DNA of 64,000 nt from positions 124,001-188,000 of the forward strand of contig NZ_CABPRU010000010.1 in assembly GCF_902459705.1 (NCBI RefSeq). Direction: 5' to 3'. The notes under the pieces were generated by a model. It saw nothing but the letters and a program-made list of their open reading frames with translations. It had not been told where the DNA came from and ran no database searches. Shown here piece by piece: positions 55,700-64,000 of this stretch. The stretch is from Pandoraea terrigena (GTDB lineage Bacteria; Pseudomonadota; Gammaproteobacteria; Burkholderiales; Burkholderiaceae). Within the stretch, counting starts at the first letter, position 1. Every line of letters begins with the position of its first letter. Both the position numbers and the translations under genes were made by a program.

Positions 55700-57532
55700 A
55701 TGACTTTGCTCATCCTTGCCTACCTCGGCGGGATTCTGACGATCGTCAGTCCGTGCATCCTGCCGGTGCTGCCGTTTGTTTTCTCGCGGGCCGGCCAGTC
55801 CTTCTCGCGCAGCGTGTTGCCGATGCTCGCGGGCATGGTGCTGATGTTCGCGCTGGTGGCGACGCTCGCCGCCGTCGGCGGAAGCTGGGTGGTGCAGGCG
55901 AACCAGTACGGCCGCTGGCTCGCGCTCGCCCTCGTCGCGCTGTTCGGTGCGACGCTGCTCTTCCCGAAACTCGCCGAACGGCTCACGCATCCGCTCGTGT
56001 CGCTGGGCGACCGTCTGTCCCAGTCCGCGCAAGGCGGCACCACGGCGGGCGCTCGTCCGGGGGCGTCGTTCCTGCTCGGCATTGCTACCGGCCTGCTCTG
56101 GGCGCCCTGCGCCGGACCGATTCTCGGACTGGTGCTCACGGGCGCGGCGCTGCAAGGCGCCAGCGTCGGCACCACGCTGCTGCTCGCCGCCTACGCGGCC
56201 GGTGCCGCCACGTCGCTCGGGCTGGCGCTCGTCGTCGGCGGGCGCGTGTTCGCCGCCATGAAGCGCTCGCTCGGTGCGGGCGAATGGATTCGTCGCGGGC
56301 TGGGCGGGCTGATGCTCGCCGGCGTCGCCGCCATCGCCCTCGGTCTCGACACCGGCGTGCTGGCGCAACTCTCGACGGCGTCAACGGGCGGCATCGAGCA
56401 GCGGCTCGTCGACCAGCTTGGCGCTGGCCGCGCCGCCACCACGGCCAGCGCCAATGCACCAACCGCAAATGCGACCGGTACGAGTGCCGCCCCCCGCGCC
56501 GCCGGCCCGTCCATGATGCCCGTGCGCGACACGACGATGGCCGCCGCCGATGTCCCGGCGCCGTTGCCGGTCGAAGGCCAGTTGCCGTCGCTCGACGGCG
56601 CCGTGCAATGGCTGAATTCGCCGCCGCTCACGGCGCAGGCCCTGCGCGGCAAGGTCGTGCTCGTCGACTTCTGGACGTATTCCTGTATCAACTGTCTGCG
56701 CACGCTGCCCTACGTGAAGGCCTGGGCGCAGAAGTACCATGACCAGGGCCTCGTCGTCATCGGCGTACACGCCCCCGAATTCGCGTTCGAGCGTGACATC
56801 GGCAACGTGAAAAAGGCCGTGCACGATCTGGGGGTCGACTACCCGGTTGCCATCGACAACAACTTCGCCATCTGGCGCGGTTTCCACAATCAGTACTGGC
56901 CGGCGCATTACTTCATCGACGCCCAGGGTCGCGTGCGTTACCACCACTTCGGCGAAGGTAATTACGCCGAGTCGGAACGCGTGATCCAGCAACTGTTGCG
57001 CGAGGCCGGCGCCAGTCAGGTAGCGAGCGGCATTGCCAACGTGCAGGCCAGTGGCATCCAGCAAGCGGCCGACATGCGCGACGTTCGTTCTCCGGAGACC
57101 TATGTCGGCTACGAGCGCGCCGAGAACTTCGCCTCGCCGGGCGGCGCCGTACACGATCAGGCCAGCGACTACCGCGCGCCATCGACACCGTCGCTGAACC
57201 AATGGGGGCTGGCTGGCGACTGGCGTGTGGGTCCGGAACGCGCCACGTCCATGCAGGCCGGTACGCGCATCGTCTACCGCTTCCATGCGCGTGACCTGCA
57301 CCTTGTCCTCGGCCCGAATGCCAACGGTCAACCGGTGCGCTTTCGCGTCACGGTCGACGGCCGGGCGCCCGGCGACGCCCACGGTACCGACGTTGGCGCC
57401 GATGGCGCCGGCATCGTGGCCTCGCAGCGGCTCTACCAGTTGGTACGACAGTCGGGCGACGTGCGCGACCGAACGTTCAGCATTGAGTTTCTCGATCCAG
57501 GCGTATCGGCCTACGCCTTCACTTTCGGTTGA
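55700..57532 (+). CDS. dipZ: DipZ: CcdA-type electron transporter fused to a periplasmic thioredoxin domain
   Basis: The protein has 610 residues. The membrane part (residues 1-220, six or more helices) is CcdA/DsbD-beta-like with the redox cysteines in IVSPCILPVLPF (Cys19) and GLLWAPCAGPIL (Cys137). After a linker, a TlpA/AhpC-TSA thioredoxin-like domain carries C329-I-N-C332 in WTYSCINCLRTLPYV. A C-terminal beta-domain follows. It should carry reducing equivalents from cytoplasmic thioredoxin to periplasmic acceptors; its neighbours msrB and msrA are the likely clients. The start follows AAGGAG. Confidence 0.95.
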   Translation: MTLLILAYLGGILTIVSPCILPVLPFVFSRAGQSFSRSVLPMLAGMVLMFALVATLAAVGGSWVVQANQYGRWLALALVALFGATLLFPKLAERLTHPLVSLGDRLSQSAQGGTTAGARPGASFLLGIATGLLWAPCAGPILGLVLTGAALQGASVGTTLLLAAYAAGAATSLGLALVVGGRVFAAMKRSLGAGEWIRRGLGGLMLAGVAAIALGLDTGVLAQLSTASTGGIEQRLVDQLGAGRAATTASANAPTANATGTSAAPRAAGPSMMPVRDTTMAAADVPAPLPVEGQLPSLDGAVQWLNSPPLTAQALRGKVVLVDFWTYSCINCLRTLPYVKAWAQKYHDQGLVVIGVHAPEFAFERDIGNVKKAVHDLGVDYPVAIDNNFAIWRGFHNQYWPAHYFIDAQGRVRYHHFGEGNYAESERVIQQLLREAGASQVASGIANVQASGIQQAADMRDVRSPETYVGYERAENFASPGGAVHDQASDYRAPSTPSLNQWGLAGDWRVGPERATSMQAGTRIVYRFHARDLHLVLGPNANGQPVRFRVTVDGRAPGDAHGTDVGADGAGIVASQRLYQLVRQSGDVRDRTFSIEFLDPGVSAYAFTFG

Positions 57533-57633
57533 GGTCGATGCGGTTGGGAAGCGCGTGCCGCGCCTGCGTCCTCAATCCTGATGAACCCATTACCCCTGCC
57601 ACCAAGGCGTCCAGCAACGCCGGGAGTTTTCAG

Positions 57634-58422
57634 ATGAACCGATTCCATTCCAATCACCGGTCGCAAGTGCGCGACAACGCCACCGGCCACTCGCCGCGCC
57701 GCGCGTCGCCGGCCTGGCGCGTAAGACATGTGCTGCTCGGCGTCGTTGCCGCCGGGGCACTCGTCTGGCAAGTGGGCGCGTATGCCTTCGGCGGCGCCGA
57801 GGCCGCCGTCGTCATTGCCGCACCGAAGCTCGACGAGCCCGCCACGGGTGCCCACGTCGAGACGGCCGTGTTCGCCGGCGGCTGCTTTTGGGGCGTACAA
57901 GGCGTGTTCCAGCATGTGAAGGGCGTGACGAAGGCCGTATCCGGCTACGCAGGCGGCACGGCAAAGACGGCCGATTACGAAACCGTCAGCAGCGGTGCGA
58001 CGGGCCACGCCGAATCGGTGGAAGTGACGTTCGACCCGCAGCAAGTCTCCTATGGGACATTGCTGCAGATCTACTTCTCCGTCGCGCACAATCCGACCGA
58101 ACTCAATCGTCAGGGCCCGGACACCGGCACGCAATATCGCTCGGCCGTGTTCCCGATGAACGACGCACAGCGCCGTGTCGCCGACGCGTACATCGCGCAG
58201 CTCAATGCCTCGCACGTCTACAGCAAGCCCATCGTCACCCACCTTGAAAAGTACACGGGCTTCTATCCGGCCGAGTCCTATCACCAGGATTTCCTGGCCG
58301 AGCACCCGATGTATCCGTACATCGTCATCAACGACCTGCCGAAGGTGAAGGACCTGAAGCGCCTGTTCCCCGCAAAGTTTCGCGACACGCCCGTGCTCGT
58401 GAAATCCGCCACCGCGATGTAA
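57634..58422 (+). CDS. msrA: Periplasm-directed peptide-methionine (S)-S-oxide reductase
   Basis: The protein has 262 residues. An N-terminal hydrophobic segment (VLLGVVAAGALVWQVGAYAF) after a basic region serves as signal peptide or membrane anchor. The MsrA catalytic motif is GGCFWG (Cys84). Other family parts are GYAGGTAKTADYETVSSGAT, HAESVEVTFDPQQV and FSVAHNPTELNRQGPDTGTQYRS with the final AESYHQDFL. GGGAG lies at good distance before the ATG. It complements MsrB in the same compartment so that both sulfoxide epimers are reduced, with DipZ as electron source. Confidence 0.95.
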   Translation: MNRFHSNHRSQVRDNATGHSPRRASPAWRVRHVLLGVVAAGALVWQVGAYAFGGAEAAVVIAAPKLDEPATGAHVETAVFAGGCFWGVQGVFQHVKGVTKAVSGYAGGTAKTADYETVSSGATGHAESVEVTFDPQQVSYGTLLQIYFSVAHNPTELNRQGPDTGTQYRSAVFPMNDAQRRVADAYIAQLNASHVYSKPIVTHLEKYTGFYPAESYHQDFLAEHPMYPYIVINDLPKVKDLKRLFPAKFRDTPVLVKSATAM

Positions 58423-58477
58423 GGCGCGCACGCGGCGAGGCACACAGGAGGCCCGCGCACCTCGCCGCAGGCTCACC

Positions 58478-58855
58478 TCACCGCGGCGTGTCGGCGAGCT
58501 TGTACACGCGTACCCGGTGACCATCCGGGTCGGACGCCACGAACGTGCGACCGAAGTCCATCGTCGTGGGCGCCTGCAGGATCGTGATGCCTCGCGCGCT
58601 CCAGTCCTCCCACATGGCGTCCACATGCGCGTTGGACGCCACCGGCAACACGATCTCGCTGCCGCCGGGCGGGGCGATGGCCGTCGGTGCCACGCCATAG
58701 CGCGCCCACAACCCGAGCTTCAGCCCCGAAGGGAACACGAACATCGCAAAGCCGGGCGACGCTTCGACCGGCTCGAGGTCGAACAAATCGGCATAGAACG
58801 CCGCACTTTCAGGGGGACTCGAAACATACAAAATGACCAAATTCGGATGCAGCAT
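58478..58855 (-). CDS. VOC-family (glyoxalase/bleomycin-resistance-like) protein
   Basis: The protein has 125 residues in a vicinal-oxygen-chelate fold: MLHPNLVILYVSSPPESAAF at the N-terminus and RTFVASDPDGHRVRVYKL at the end. The usual metal His/Glu pairs are only partly present, so binding or a non-enzymatic role is possible. AGGAG lies eight bases before the ATG. It follows a WYL regulator gene on the same strand and probably responds to it. Confidence 0.87.
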   Translation of the reverse strand: MLHPNLVILYVSSPPESAAFYADLFDLEPVEASPGFAMFVFPSGLKLGLWARYGVAPTAIAPPGGSEIVLPVASNAHVDAMWEDWSARGITILQAPTTMDFGRTFVASDPDGHRVRVYKLADTPR

Positions 58856-58958
58856 GACTCGCTCCTGTCGAGGATGATGGATGACGTTCCGCCCGGCCGG
58901 TCCCCGCATCCGCGGTGCCGTCGTGCGCTGTCATGAATCACATCCTACAAAGCGATAC

Positions 58959-58973
58959 TGTCAATTTTTGTCA
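58959..58973 (-). promoter_or_regulatory. Direct repeat TGTCA-N5-TGTCA upstream of the VOC gene
   Basis: Read on the minus strand this is TGACA-N5-TGACA, with TTGACA available as a -35. It lies about 105 bp before the VOC start and could be the binding site of the adjacent WYL regulator. Confidence 0.45.
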
Positions 58974-59017
58974 GCAGCAGAACGACGCATGCGAGGCGTC
59001 TCCAGGGCCGGCGGAAC

Positions 59018-59701
59018 TTACCGATTGCCCGTCGTTTCGCGCCACGTCTTGAGCAACGCGCGCCGCCCGCGTGGGTAGCGCGTCTCGCTCACGGTCAGCG
59101 CCTCGATGCGATCGGCGCGGAAATGGCGGAAGTCGTCGCGCAGTTCGCACCACGCGACGATCATGCGCATGTGGTCGAAGAAGCCGAGCGCGAACGGCCA
59201 GATGACGCGATCGGACCGGCGGCCCGCTTCGTCGCGATAGGACAACTGAAGTTTTCGCTCGGCGCGAATGGCTTCGCGAATGACCGTCATGTCGACGATC
59301 GTCGGCGGTAGCGGTTCCCCCGGCGCGATGAGCAAGGTCGATGCCTCGAGCGACGAGCGCAAGTCCGACGGCAGCACCGCCGCGATCTTGGCCAGCGCAT
59401 TCGCGCCGGCTTCGGCCAGGGCGCCGTCGGTGCGTCTGGCGACCCACCGCGAGCCCAGCACGATGGCCTCGATTTCCTCTTCGGAGAACATCAGCGGCGG
59501 GAGCAGGAAACCCGGCTTCAGGACGTAGCCCAGCCCCGGCGCTCCCTCGATGTGCGCGCCCTGCGCCTGTAACATGGCGATGTCGCGGTAGAGCGTGCGC
59601 AGGCTCACGCCGAGCGAGTCGGCCAGCGCCGCGCCCGCCACCGGGTAGCGGTGGCGGCGCAGCAACTGCATCAATGAGAACAGACGTTGTGTGCGGGACA
59701 T
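59018..59701 (-). CDS. YafY-type transcriptional regulator (HTH plus WYL domain)
   Basis: The protein has 227 residues. An N-terminal HTH_11 domain, AALADSLGVSLRTLYRDIAM, is followed by a WYL domain, with LQLSYRDEAGRRSDRVIWPF as the ligand-binding core; the C-terminal WCX extension is short or absent. Such regulators respond to small ligands or nucleic acid. It precedes the VOC gene and probably controls it. Confidence 0.9.
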   Translation of the reverse strand: MSRTQRLFSLMQLLRRHRYPVAGAALADSLGVSLRTLYRDIAMLQAQGAHIEGAPGLGYVLKPGFLLPPLMFSEEEIEAIVLGSRWVARRTDGALAEAGANALAKIAAVLPSDLRSSLEASTLLIAPGEPLPPTIVDMTVIREAIRAERKLQLSYRDEAGRRSDRVIWPFALGFFDHMRMIVAWCELRDDFRHFRADRIEALTVSETRYPRGRRALLKTWRETTGNR

Positions 59702-59747
59702 GGCGCGTCATTATGCGCCAAGCCGTCGCGCGTGGCAGTGCGTCGGA

Positions 59748-61103
59748 TCACTTCTGGCGCAGTTGCCTGACGATCTCGGAATTCACGTCGCCCGCCTGGG
59801 CGCCGTAGGCCACCCGCAGGTAATTGCTCAGTTCGGCAATCTGCGCGTCGGTGAGCTGCCGCGCGAAGCCTGGCATATCCTGCATCGCCTCCCGCCCCGG
59901 GAACGACTGCGGCTCGATGCCGTCGAGAATCGCAACGACCAGGTTGCGTGGGTCCTTCTGGCGCACCGTCGAGTTGCCCAGCATCGCCACCGCCACATGC
60001 GGCTTGCCTGTGCCGTCCGCCGCATGGCAACCCGCACACACGGCAAGATAGAGGTTGCGGCCCGCCTTCAATTGAAGCGTGTCGGGACGATCCGGCAACG
60101 GCGTTGGCGCGGGAGGCGCGTCGCCGAGCAGATACGTCGAGAGCGCGCGCAGATCGTCAGGCGTGAGGTATTGCGTGCTCAGATGCACCACCGGATACAT
60201 CTCGCCGAATGCCGACCCTTGCGGAGCGATCCCCGTGCCAAAGAACGTTTGCAGATCCTTCACCGTCCAGCCGCGCGCCGCCAGCGCGTCGGGGGTCAGG
60301 TCGGGCGCGCTGATCCGGGCGAGCGCCGCCCCACCGAGCGGCTTCGCGCCGTCGAGCTGACCGAACGTGCCGCGCGGCGTGTGGCACTCGGCGCAGTGCC
60401 CCAGGGCGTTCGCGAGATAGCGTCCGCGCAGCCAGTCGGCCGACTGCCCCTTCGACGCATCGGGCAGCGTGTCCTTCAGGAACATCCAGTCCCACACCCG
60501 CATACCGAAGCGCACGTTGTACGGGAACGAGAGATCGTGCTTGCGGTTGGGCACGGCGGCCGGCTTGACCGACATCAGGTACGCGTAGATGGCATCGCTG
60601 TCCGCTCGGGTCATCTGACGATAGGACGTGTACGGCATGGCCGGATACAGCGCCTGGTTGGGGGCCATCCCGTCATGCAGCGCGCGGTAGAAGTCGTCGG
60701 CCGTCCAGCCGCCAATGCCGTTCGTCTTGTCCGGGGTGATGTTGGTGCCGTAGAACGTGCCGTATGGCGACTTGAGCGGCACGCCGCCTGCAAACGGCGC
60801 GCCGTTCGCGCTCGTATGGCAGGCGGCGCAATCGGCCGCGCGCGCCAGATATTTGCCGCGAGTGATGCGCTCGGACAATGTATTCTCCGCCGTCCCGCCG
60901 TTGGCCGACGATGCCGTGGCACTCGGGGCATCCGCAGCCATCCCGTTCGTCACGAGCACAGGCGCTGCCGTCGTCTTGGGCATCGGCGGCTGGGCCGGCT
61001 TGGGCGGCTTGGGCAACGTCGAGTCGTTGCAGGCGGCGACAAGCAGCACCGCAGCAAGGCAAGCCGTAAGCGCGCTCCAGCGGGTGGCGCGATTCAGGCG
61101 CAT
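59748..61103 (-). CDS. Triheme cytochrome c lipoprotein subunit of a molybdenum hydroxylase
   Basis: The protein has 451 residues. A lipoprotein signal ends at LLVAAC (Cys25). Three c-type heme motifs are present: CAACH (92-96), CAECH in the middle and CAGCH in the last third, each with a distal Met region. It is the type used as electron acceptor by membrane-linked aldehyde/alcohol oxidoreductases. An alternative ATG at 61145 overlaps the stop of the 2Fe-2S gene (ATGA); I prefer the later start because it has GGGGA upstream and gives a normal signal peptide. It is the last gene of the three-gene operon. Confidence 0.92.
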   Translation of the reverse strand: MRLNRATRWSALTACLAAVLLVAACNDSTLPKPPKPAQPPMPKTTAAPVLVTNGMAADAPSATASSANGGTAENTLSERITRGKYLARAADCAACHTSANGAPFAGGVPLKSPYGTFYGTNITPDKTNGIGGWTADDFYRALHDGMAPNQALYPAMPYTSYRQMTRADSDAIYAYLMSVKPAAVPNRKHDLSFPYNVRFGMRVWDWMFLKDTLPDASKGQSADWLRGRYLANALGHCAECHTPRGTFGQLDGAKPLGGAALARISAPDLTPDALAARGWTVKDLQTFFGTGIAPQGSAFGEMYPVVHLSTQYLTPDDLRALSTYLLGDAPPAPTPLPDRPDTLQLKAGRNLYLAVCAGCHAADGTGKPHVAVAMLGNSTVRQKDPRNLVVAILDGIEPQSFPGREAMQDMPGFARQLTDAQIAELSNYLRVAYGAQAGDVNSEIVRQLRQK

Positions 61104-61141
61104 GGCGTATCCCCTCTTCTTGCGTGCCTCATTCGCGTCGC

Positions 61142-61828
61142 TCATTTCACGTCCTTGATGCAGCCCGGCGTCTTGAGCACGACGTCGCGCACCGCCGTGT
61201 AGTAACGCACGTACCCCGTGCACCGGCAGATGTGGTCGTTGAGGCCCTCGGTGATCGCCGCTTCGAGATCGGCACGCGCGACCGGGTGGCGCTTCAGACG
61301 CTCGATCAGCACCGTCGCCGCGTTCACGAAGCCGGGCGTGCAATAGCCACACTGGAAACTGAAGTGATCGAGAAACGCCTGCTGGATCGGCGCGAGCGTG
61401 AGGTTGCCGTCGGCATCGCGCACTGCGTGGCCTTCCACCGTGCGCACCGTCTTGCCGTCGAAATAGTTCGCCCCGGTGATGCAAGTGCGCACGGTCTCGC
61501 TGCTGCCGTCGGCGTGATCGACGATCACCACGCACGCGTGACAGACCCCTTGCCCGCAGCCCAGACGCGAGCCGGTCAGGCCCAGCGTCTCATGAAGCCA
61601 GTCGATCATCATCAGGCCGGCCGGCACGTCCATCGGGCCGTGCGACACCCCGTTGACCTTCACGGTCACGGGCACCGTCTCCCACGGCGCCTTGCCATTC
61701 GCAGGGGCGGCCGCCGCGCTCGCCGCAGATGGTGCCGACGCGGCACTTGCCGCACTCATCATGGGCGCCGCGCCCGTCGTCGCCGTAGCGTCCGACGCGG
61801 CCTGCGGTGCGCTCGAAGCGTTTGTCAT
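61142..61828 (-). CDS. 2Fe-2S subunit of a molybdenum hydroxylase (isoquinoline 1-oxidoreductase alpha type)
   Basis: The protein has 228 residues. After an Ala/Ser/Pro-rich N-terminal 50 residues comes a plant-type ferredoxin domain (GSRLGCGQGVCHACVVIVD) and the helical [2Fe-2S] domain with CGYCTPGFVNAATVL and ICRCTGYVRYY. It passes electrons from the molybdopterin subunit to the cytochrome. The N-terminal extension has no twin-arginine motif. Start and stop overlap both neighbours by ATGA, indicating coupled synthesis. Confidence 0.94.
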   Translation of the reverse strand: MTNASSAPQAASDATATTGAAPMMSAASAASAPSAASAAAAPANGKAPWETVPVTVKVNGVSHGPMDVPAGLMMIDWLHETLGLTGSRLGCGQGVCHACVVIVDHADGSSETVRTCITGANYFDGKTVRTVEGHAVRDADGNLTLAPIQQAFLDHFSFQCGYCTPGFVNAATVLIERLKRHPVARADLEAAITEGLNDHICRCTGYVRYYTAVRDVVLKTPGCIKDVK

Positions 61829-64000
61829 GCCAGTACCTCCTGGATCTTCTCCGGTGTCACCGGCAACGTCGTAAACCGATGGCCGATCGCGTGCGCGAGG
61901 CCGTTCACAATTGCGCCCACCACGGGAATCATCACCACTTCCGCAATGCCCTTGGGCACGTCGGTCTCGGAGATCGGTGGCAACACCTCACCGGTTTGCG
62001 TCCACACGGCGACGTCGACCGCGCGCGGCAGGTGATATCGGTTGAAATTCCATGTGCCGTTGCCCGGGCCGTCTTCATAGAGCGGCAGATACTCATGCAG
62101 CGCGTGGCCGATCCCCATCGCGAGGCCGCCCTGCAATTGGCCCGAGACAAGCTGCGGCGAAATCTGGTTGCCGCATTCGACGATGGAATGGTGCGTGAGC
62201 AGTTCGACCTTGCCGGTCGCCTCGTGCACGGACAGCGCCACGAGCGTGCCGACGGCACTGTAGTAGGTCACCGCCGCATTGTTGCGCTGCACCGGCGGGT
62301 AATACACACGTTTTCGGTCGAGCGTGCGATAGCCCGCGGCCGGCGTGGCGGCGGCGACATGCCGACCCGCGAGACCCGCATTCGGCGGCGACGTGCTTTT
62401 GGCTCCCGACGATCCGGCGGCGGACGCCGTCGGATTCGCACCGCCCGTCCCAAATCGCAGGGCAATCCCGTCGACCGGCAGTCGCTGCGTCACACCGTCG
62501 CCCAGATCCCAGTCCGCTTCGGCCCACTGCCACCGGTTGAACACGTGCACTGTCGCCCCGGTCGCCAGGCCCAATGCGTGCGCCGCCTTGGCCAGCATGG
62601 GCAACGGCAGCGCTTCAAGTCCTGCGGCCGTGAGCTTGCCTTCGACCCAGCGCGCATCTTCCACGCGCACGACAAGCGGCGCGGCCTGTCCGCCGCCAAG
62701 TCCGCGACGCCAGATCGACAGCGCCGCCGGCCACAGCCCCTGCATGAAGAGCAACCGTGCCGCTTCTCGCGTGCTGTGCGTGAAATAGTAGGCGGAGTTC
62801 GTCGCGCTCGACGGCGACGCGTATCCGGGCGACCAACGCGGATTGGCGGCGAGCTTGTCCTGCTCGGCCTGCGACATCAGATACGGATCGCCGCTCGTCA
62901 CGACGGGCAACTCCGGCCAGTCGGTGATCGCGACATGCACTTCCGTGGCCGGCATGCCGAGCCATTTCGCCACGGCAACGGCCTGTGATGTCGAGGTGCC
63001 CGTGCCGATCTCCACGGCCGTGTGGTGCAACGAGATCTTGCCGGCCTCGTCGATCTCCACGCGTGCGAACGAGGTCTCGGCACCGGTGCCGAAGTCCTTT
63101 TGCACGCAAGCGAACCCCACCCCGTAGCGGCGTCCCGGATGTGCCGCCTCGAACTCCGCTTTCTTCTTCTCGCGCTGAGTCCACAAGGGATGCCGCCTGG
63201 CACGGGCGAGCACCTCGTCCACCCGCACGGCCCCCGCCGGAATCGCGCCTTGCGTGTTCTTCATGCCCGAGCGCAGCGCGTTCTTGAGACGAAAATCGAT
63301 GGGATCGACACCCAACTGTGCCGCCATCTCGTCGATCATCATTTCGGTGGCGGCCATCGACTGCAACGTGCCGTAACCGCGCGCCGAGCCGGCATCGATG
63401 GCCCGCGACGCAGTCGCCACGCTCGCGAGATCGCTCTGCGGAATGTAGTAGATCGACTGCGCTGCTGTCGCCCCGACCATCGCCACCGACGGCGAGAAAT
63501 TCATCCGCCCGCCGCCGTTGCATTCCAAGTCGGCCGCGAACGCCTGAAGCAGTCCGCTCTCCTTGTCGACGCCGAGTCGATAACGCAGGGTGAACGCGTG
63601 ACGCTTGAGCGACGTCTGGAACTGTTCGTAGCGATCGTTGGCCAGCCGCACGGGCAGGCCGTCGCCGTACATCGCAGCGGCCAGACCATAGAACGGCATG
63701 TTGTAGTGATCCTTCGACCCATAGCCCACCGTGTAGCACGGGTAGACGATCAGCCGCTTGACCGGGAAGCGCCCCTTGGCCGCCATGGCCGCCGCGTTTT
63801 CCGCGACTTCCGACGGCGATTGGGTGGGCACGACCATATGCAGCGTCTGCGTGGCGGCGTCGTACCAGCCGTTGGCGTTATCGGGTTCGAGCGCCGCCGT
63901 GTCGATCGACTGCGTGCGATATTCTCGCGACATCACCAGCCAATTTGCCGGCGGGTGCGAGAGCGATTCGCCGATCTTGGCCGCGTAGGCCATGCCTTGC
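61825..64000 (-). CDS. Molybdopterin-binding subunit of a xanthine-dehydrogenase-family oxidoreductase (5' part off the window)
   Basis: At least 724 residues of the large catalytic subunit are present; the start lies beyond the right edge. Family regions are GSARGYGTLQSMAATEMMID, AVEIGTGTSTSQAVAVAKWLG and the C-terminal TDVPKGIAEVVMIPVVGAIV with the catalytic Glu. It resembles the isoquinoline 1-oxidoreductase beta/aldehyde dehydrogenase group that pairs with a separate 2Fe-2S subunit and cytochrome c. The substrate cannot be read. The XdhC- and CoxG-like proteins at 8.9-10.8 kb are candidate maturation partners. Confidence 0.93.
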   Translation of the reverse strand, partial: QGMAYAAKIGESLSHPPANWLVMSREYRTQSIDTAALEPDNANGWYDAATQTLHMVVPTQSPSEVAENAAAMAAKGRFPVKRLIVYPCYTVGYGSKDHYNMPFYGLAAAMYGDGLPVRLANDRYEQFQTSLKRHAFTLRYRLGVDKESGLLQAFAADLECNGGGRMNFSPSVAMVGATAAQSIYYIPQSDLASVATASRAIDAGSARGYGTLQSMAATEMMIDEMAAQLGVDPIDFRLKNALRSGMKNTQGAIPAGAVRVDEVLARARRHPLWTQREKKKAEFEAAHPGRRYGVGFACVQKDFGTGAETSFARVEIDEAGKISLHHTAVEIGTGTSTSQAVAVAKWLGMPATEVHVAITDWPELPVVTSGDPYLMSQAEQDKLAANPRWSPGYASPSSATNSAYYFTHSTREAARLLFMQGLWPAALSIWRRGLGGGQAAPLVVRVEDARWVEGKLTAAGLEALPLPMLAKAAHALGLATGATVHVFNRWQWAEADWDLGDGVTQRLPVDGIALRFGTGGANPTASAAGSSGAKSTSPPNAGLAGRHVAAATPAAGYRTLDRKRVYYPPVQRNNAAVTYYSAVGTLVALSVHEATGKVELLTHHSIVECGNQISPQLVSGQLQGGLAMGIGHALHEYLPLYEDGPGNGTWNFNRYHLPRAVDVAVWTQTGEVLPPISETDVPKGIAEVVMIPVVGAIVNGLAHAIGHRFTTLPVTPEKIQEVLA

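Overview
The window is GC-rich chromosomal DNA from a betaproteobacterium of the order Burkholderiales. The protein sequences and the housekeeping run pgk-pyk-fba-purC-purE-purK-sua5 fit Burkholderiaceae, and Pandoraea is my best guess at genus. That is an inference from protein recall; no database was searched. There is no rRNA, tRNA or CRISPR array. Coding density is high, and most sites below were read directly from the bases.

Layout. 0-3.4 kb: an AcrAB-type RND efflux operon (acrB runs off the left edge) with its divergent TetR repressor; the operator lies inside the promoter spacer. 3.5-10.9 kb: a molybdenum block with modABC under a ModE box, a sulfite-oxidase-like molybdoenzyme with its cytochrome b, a DNA-binding-only ModE, a tail-anchored CoxG protein and an XdhC-type maturation factor. 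11-19.6 kb: envelope functions: a small exported protein, a DegP/MucD protease, a QseBC-like two-component system, a PBP4-type DD-peptidase and a fatty-acid-hydroxylase membrane enzyme. 18.5-28.5 kb: sua5, purK, purE, purC, fba, pyk and pgk on the minus strand, interrupted by an unusual ORF (22.4-24.0 kb) that looks like a secreted effector. 28.6-33.8 kb: azlCD, a zinc-finger protein, waaF and three small conserved genes. 33.8-35.8 kb: an accessory patch (MFS transporter plus an unknown 120-residue protein). 35.8-42.7 kb: a BepA-like M48 protease, moaC, an MFS/LysR pair, and groESL with a perfect CIRCE. 42.7-44.1 kb: transposase debris between two copies of a 62-bp repeat. 44.1-51.3 kb: a 3-(3-hydroxyphenyl)propionate (mhp) catabolic cluster with its IclR regulator. 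51.5-58.4 kb: a lipoprotein, a second two-component system, and divergent to it msrB-dipZ-msrA. 58.5-59.7 kb: a VOC protein and a WYL regulator. 59.7-64 kb: a three-subunit molybdenum hydroxylase (triheme cytochrome c, 2Fe-2S subunit, molybdopterin subunit), cut by the right edge.

How the parts connect. Molybdenum recurs at both ends: uptake (modABC), regulation (modE), cofactor synthesis (moaC), insertion/maturation (XdhC, CoxG) and two molybdoenzymes. Periplasmic protein quality control is a second theme: DegP, BepA-like protease, DipZ-fed MsrA/MsrB and two envelope-type sensor kinases. The observations most worth following are the effector-like ORF at 22.4-24.0 kb, the coxG-modE/xdhC module, the mhp cluster that ends at insertion-sequence debris, and the operators read over the acrAB, modABC, degP/qseBC and groESL promoters.
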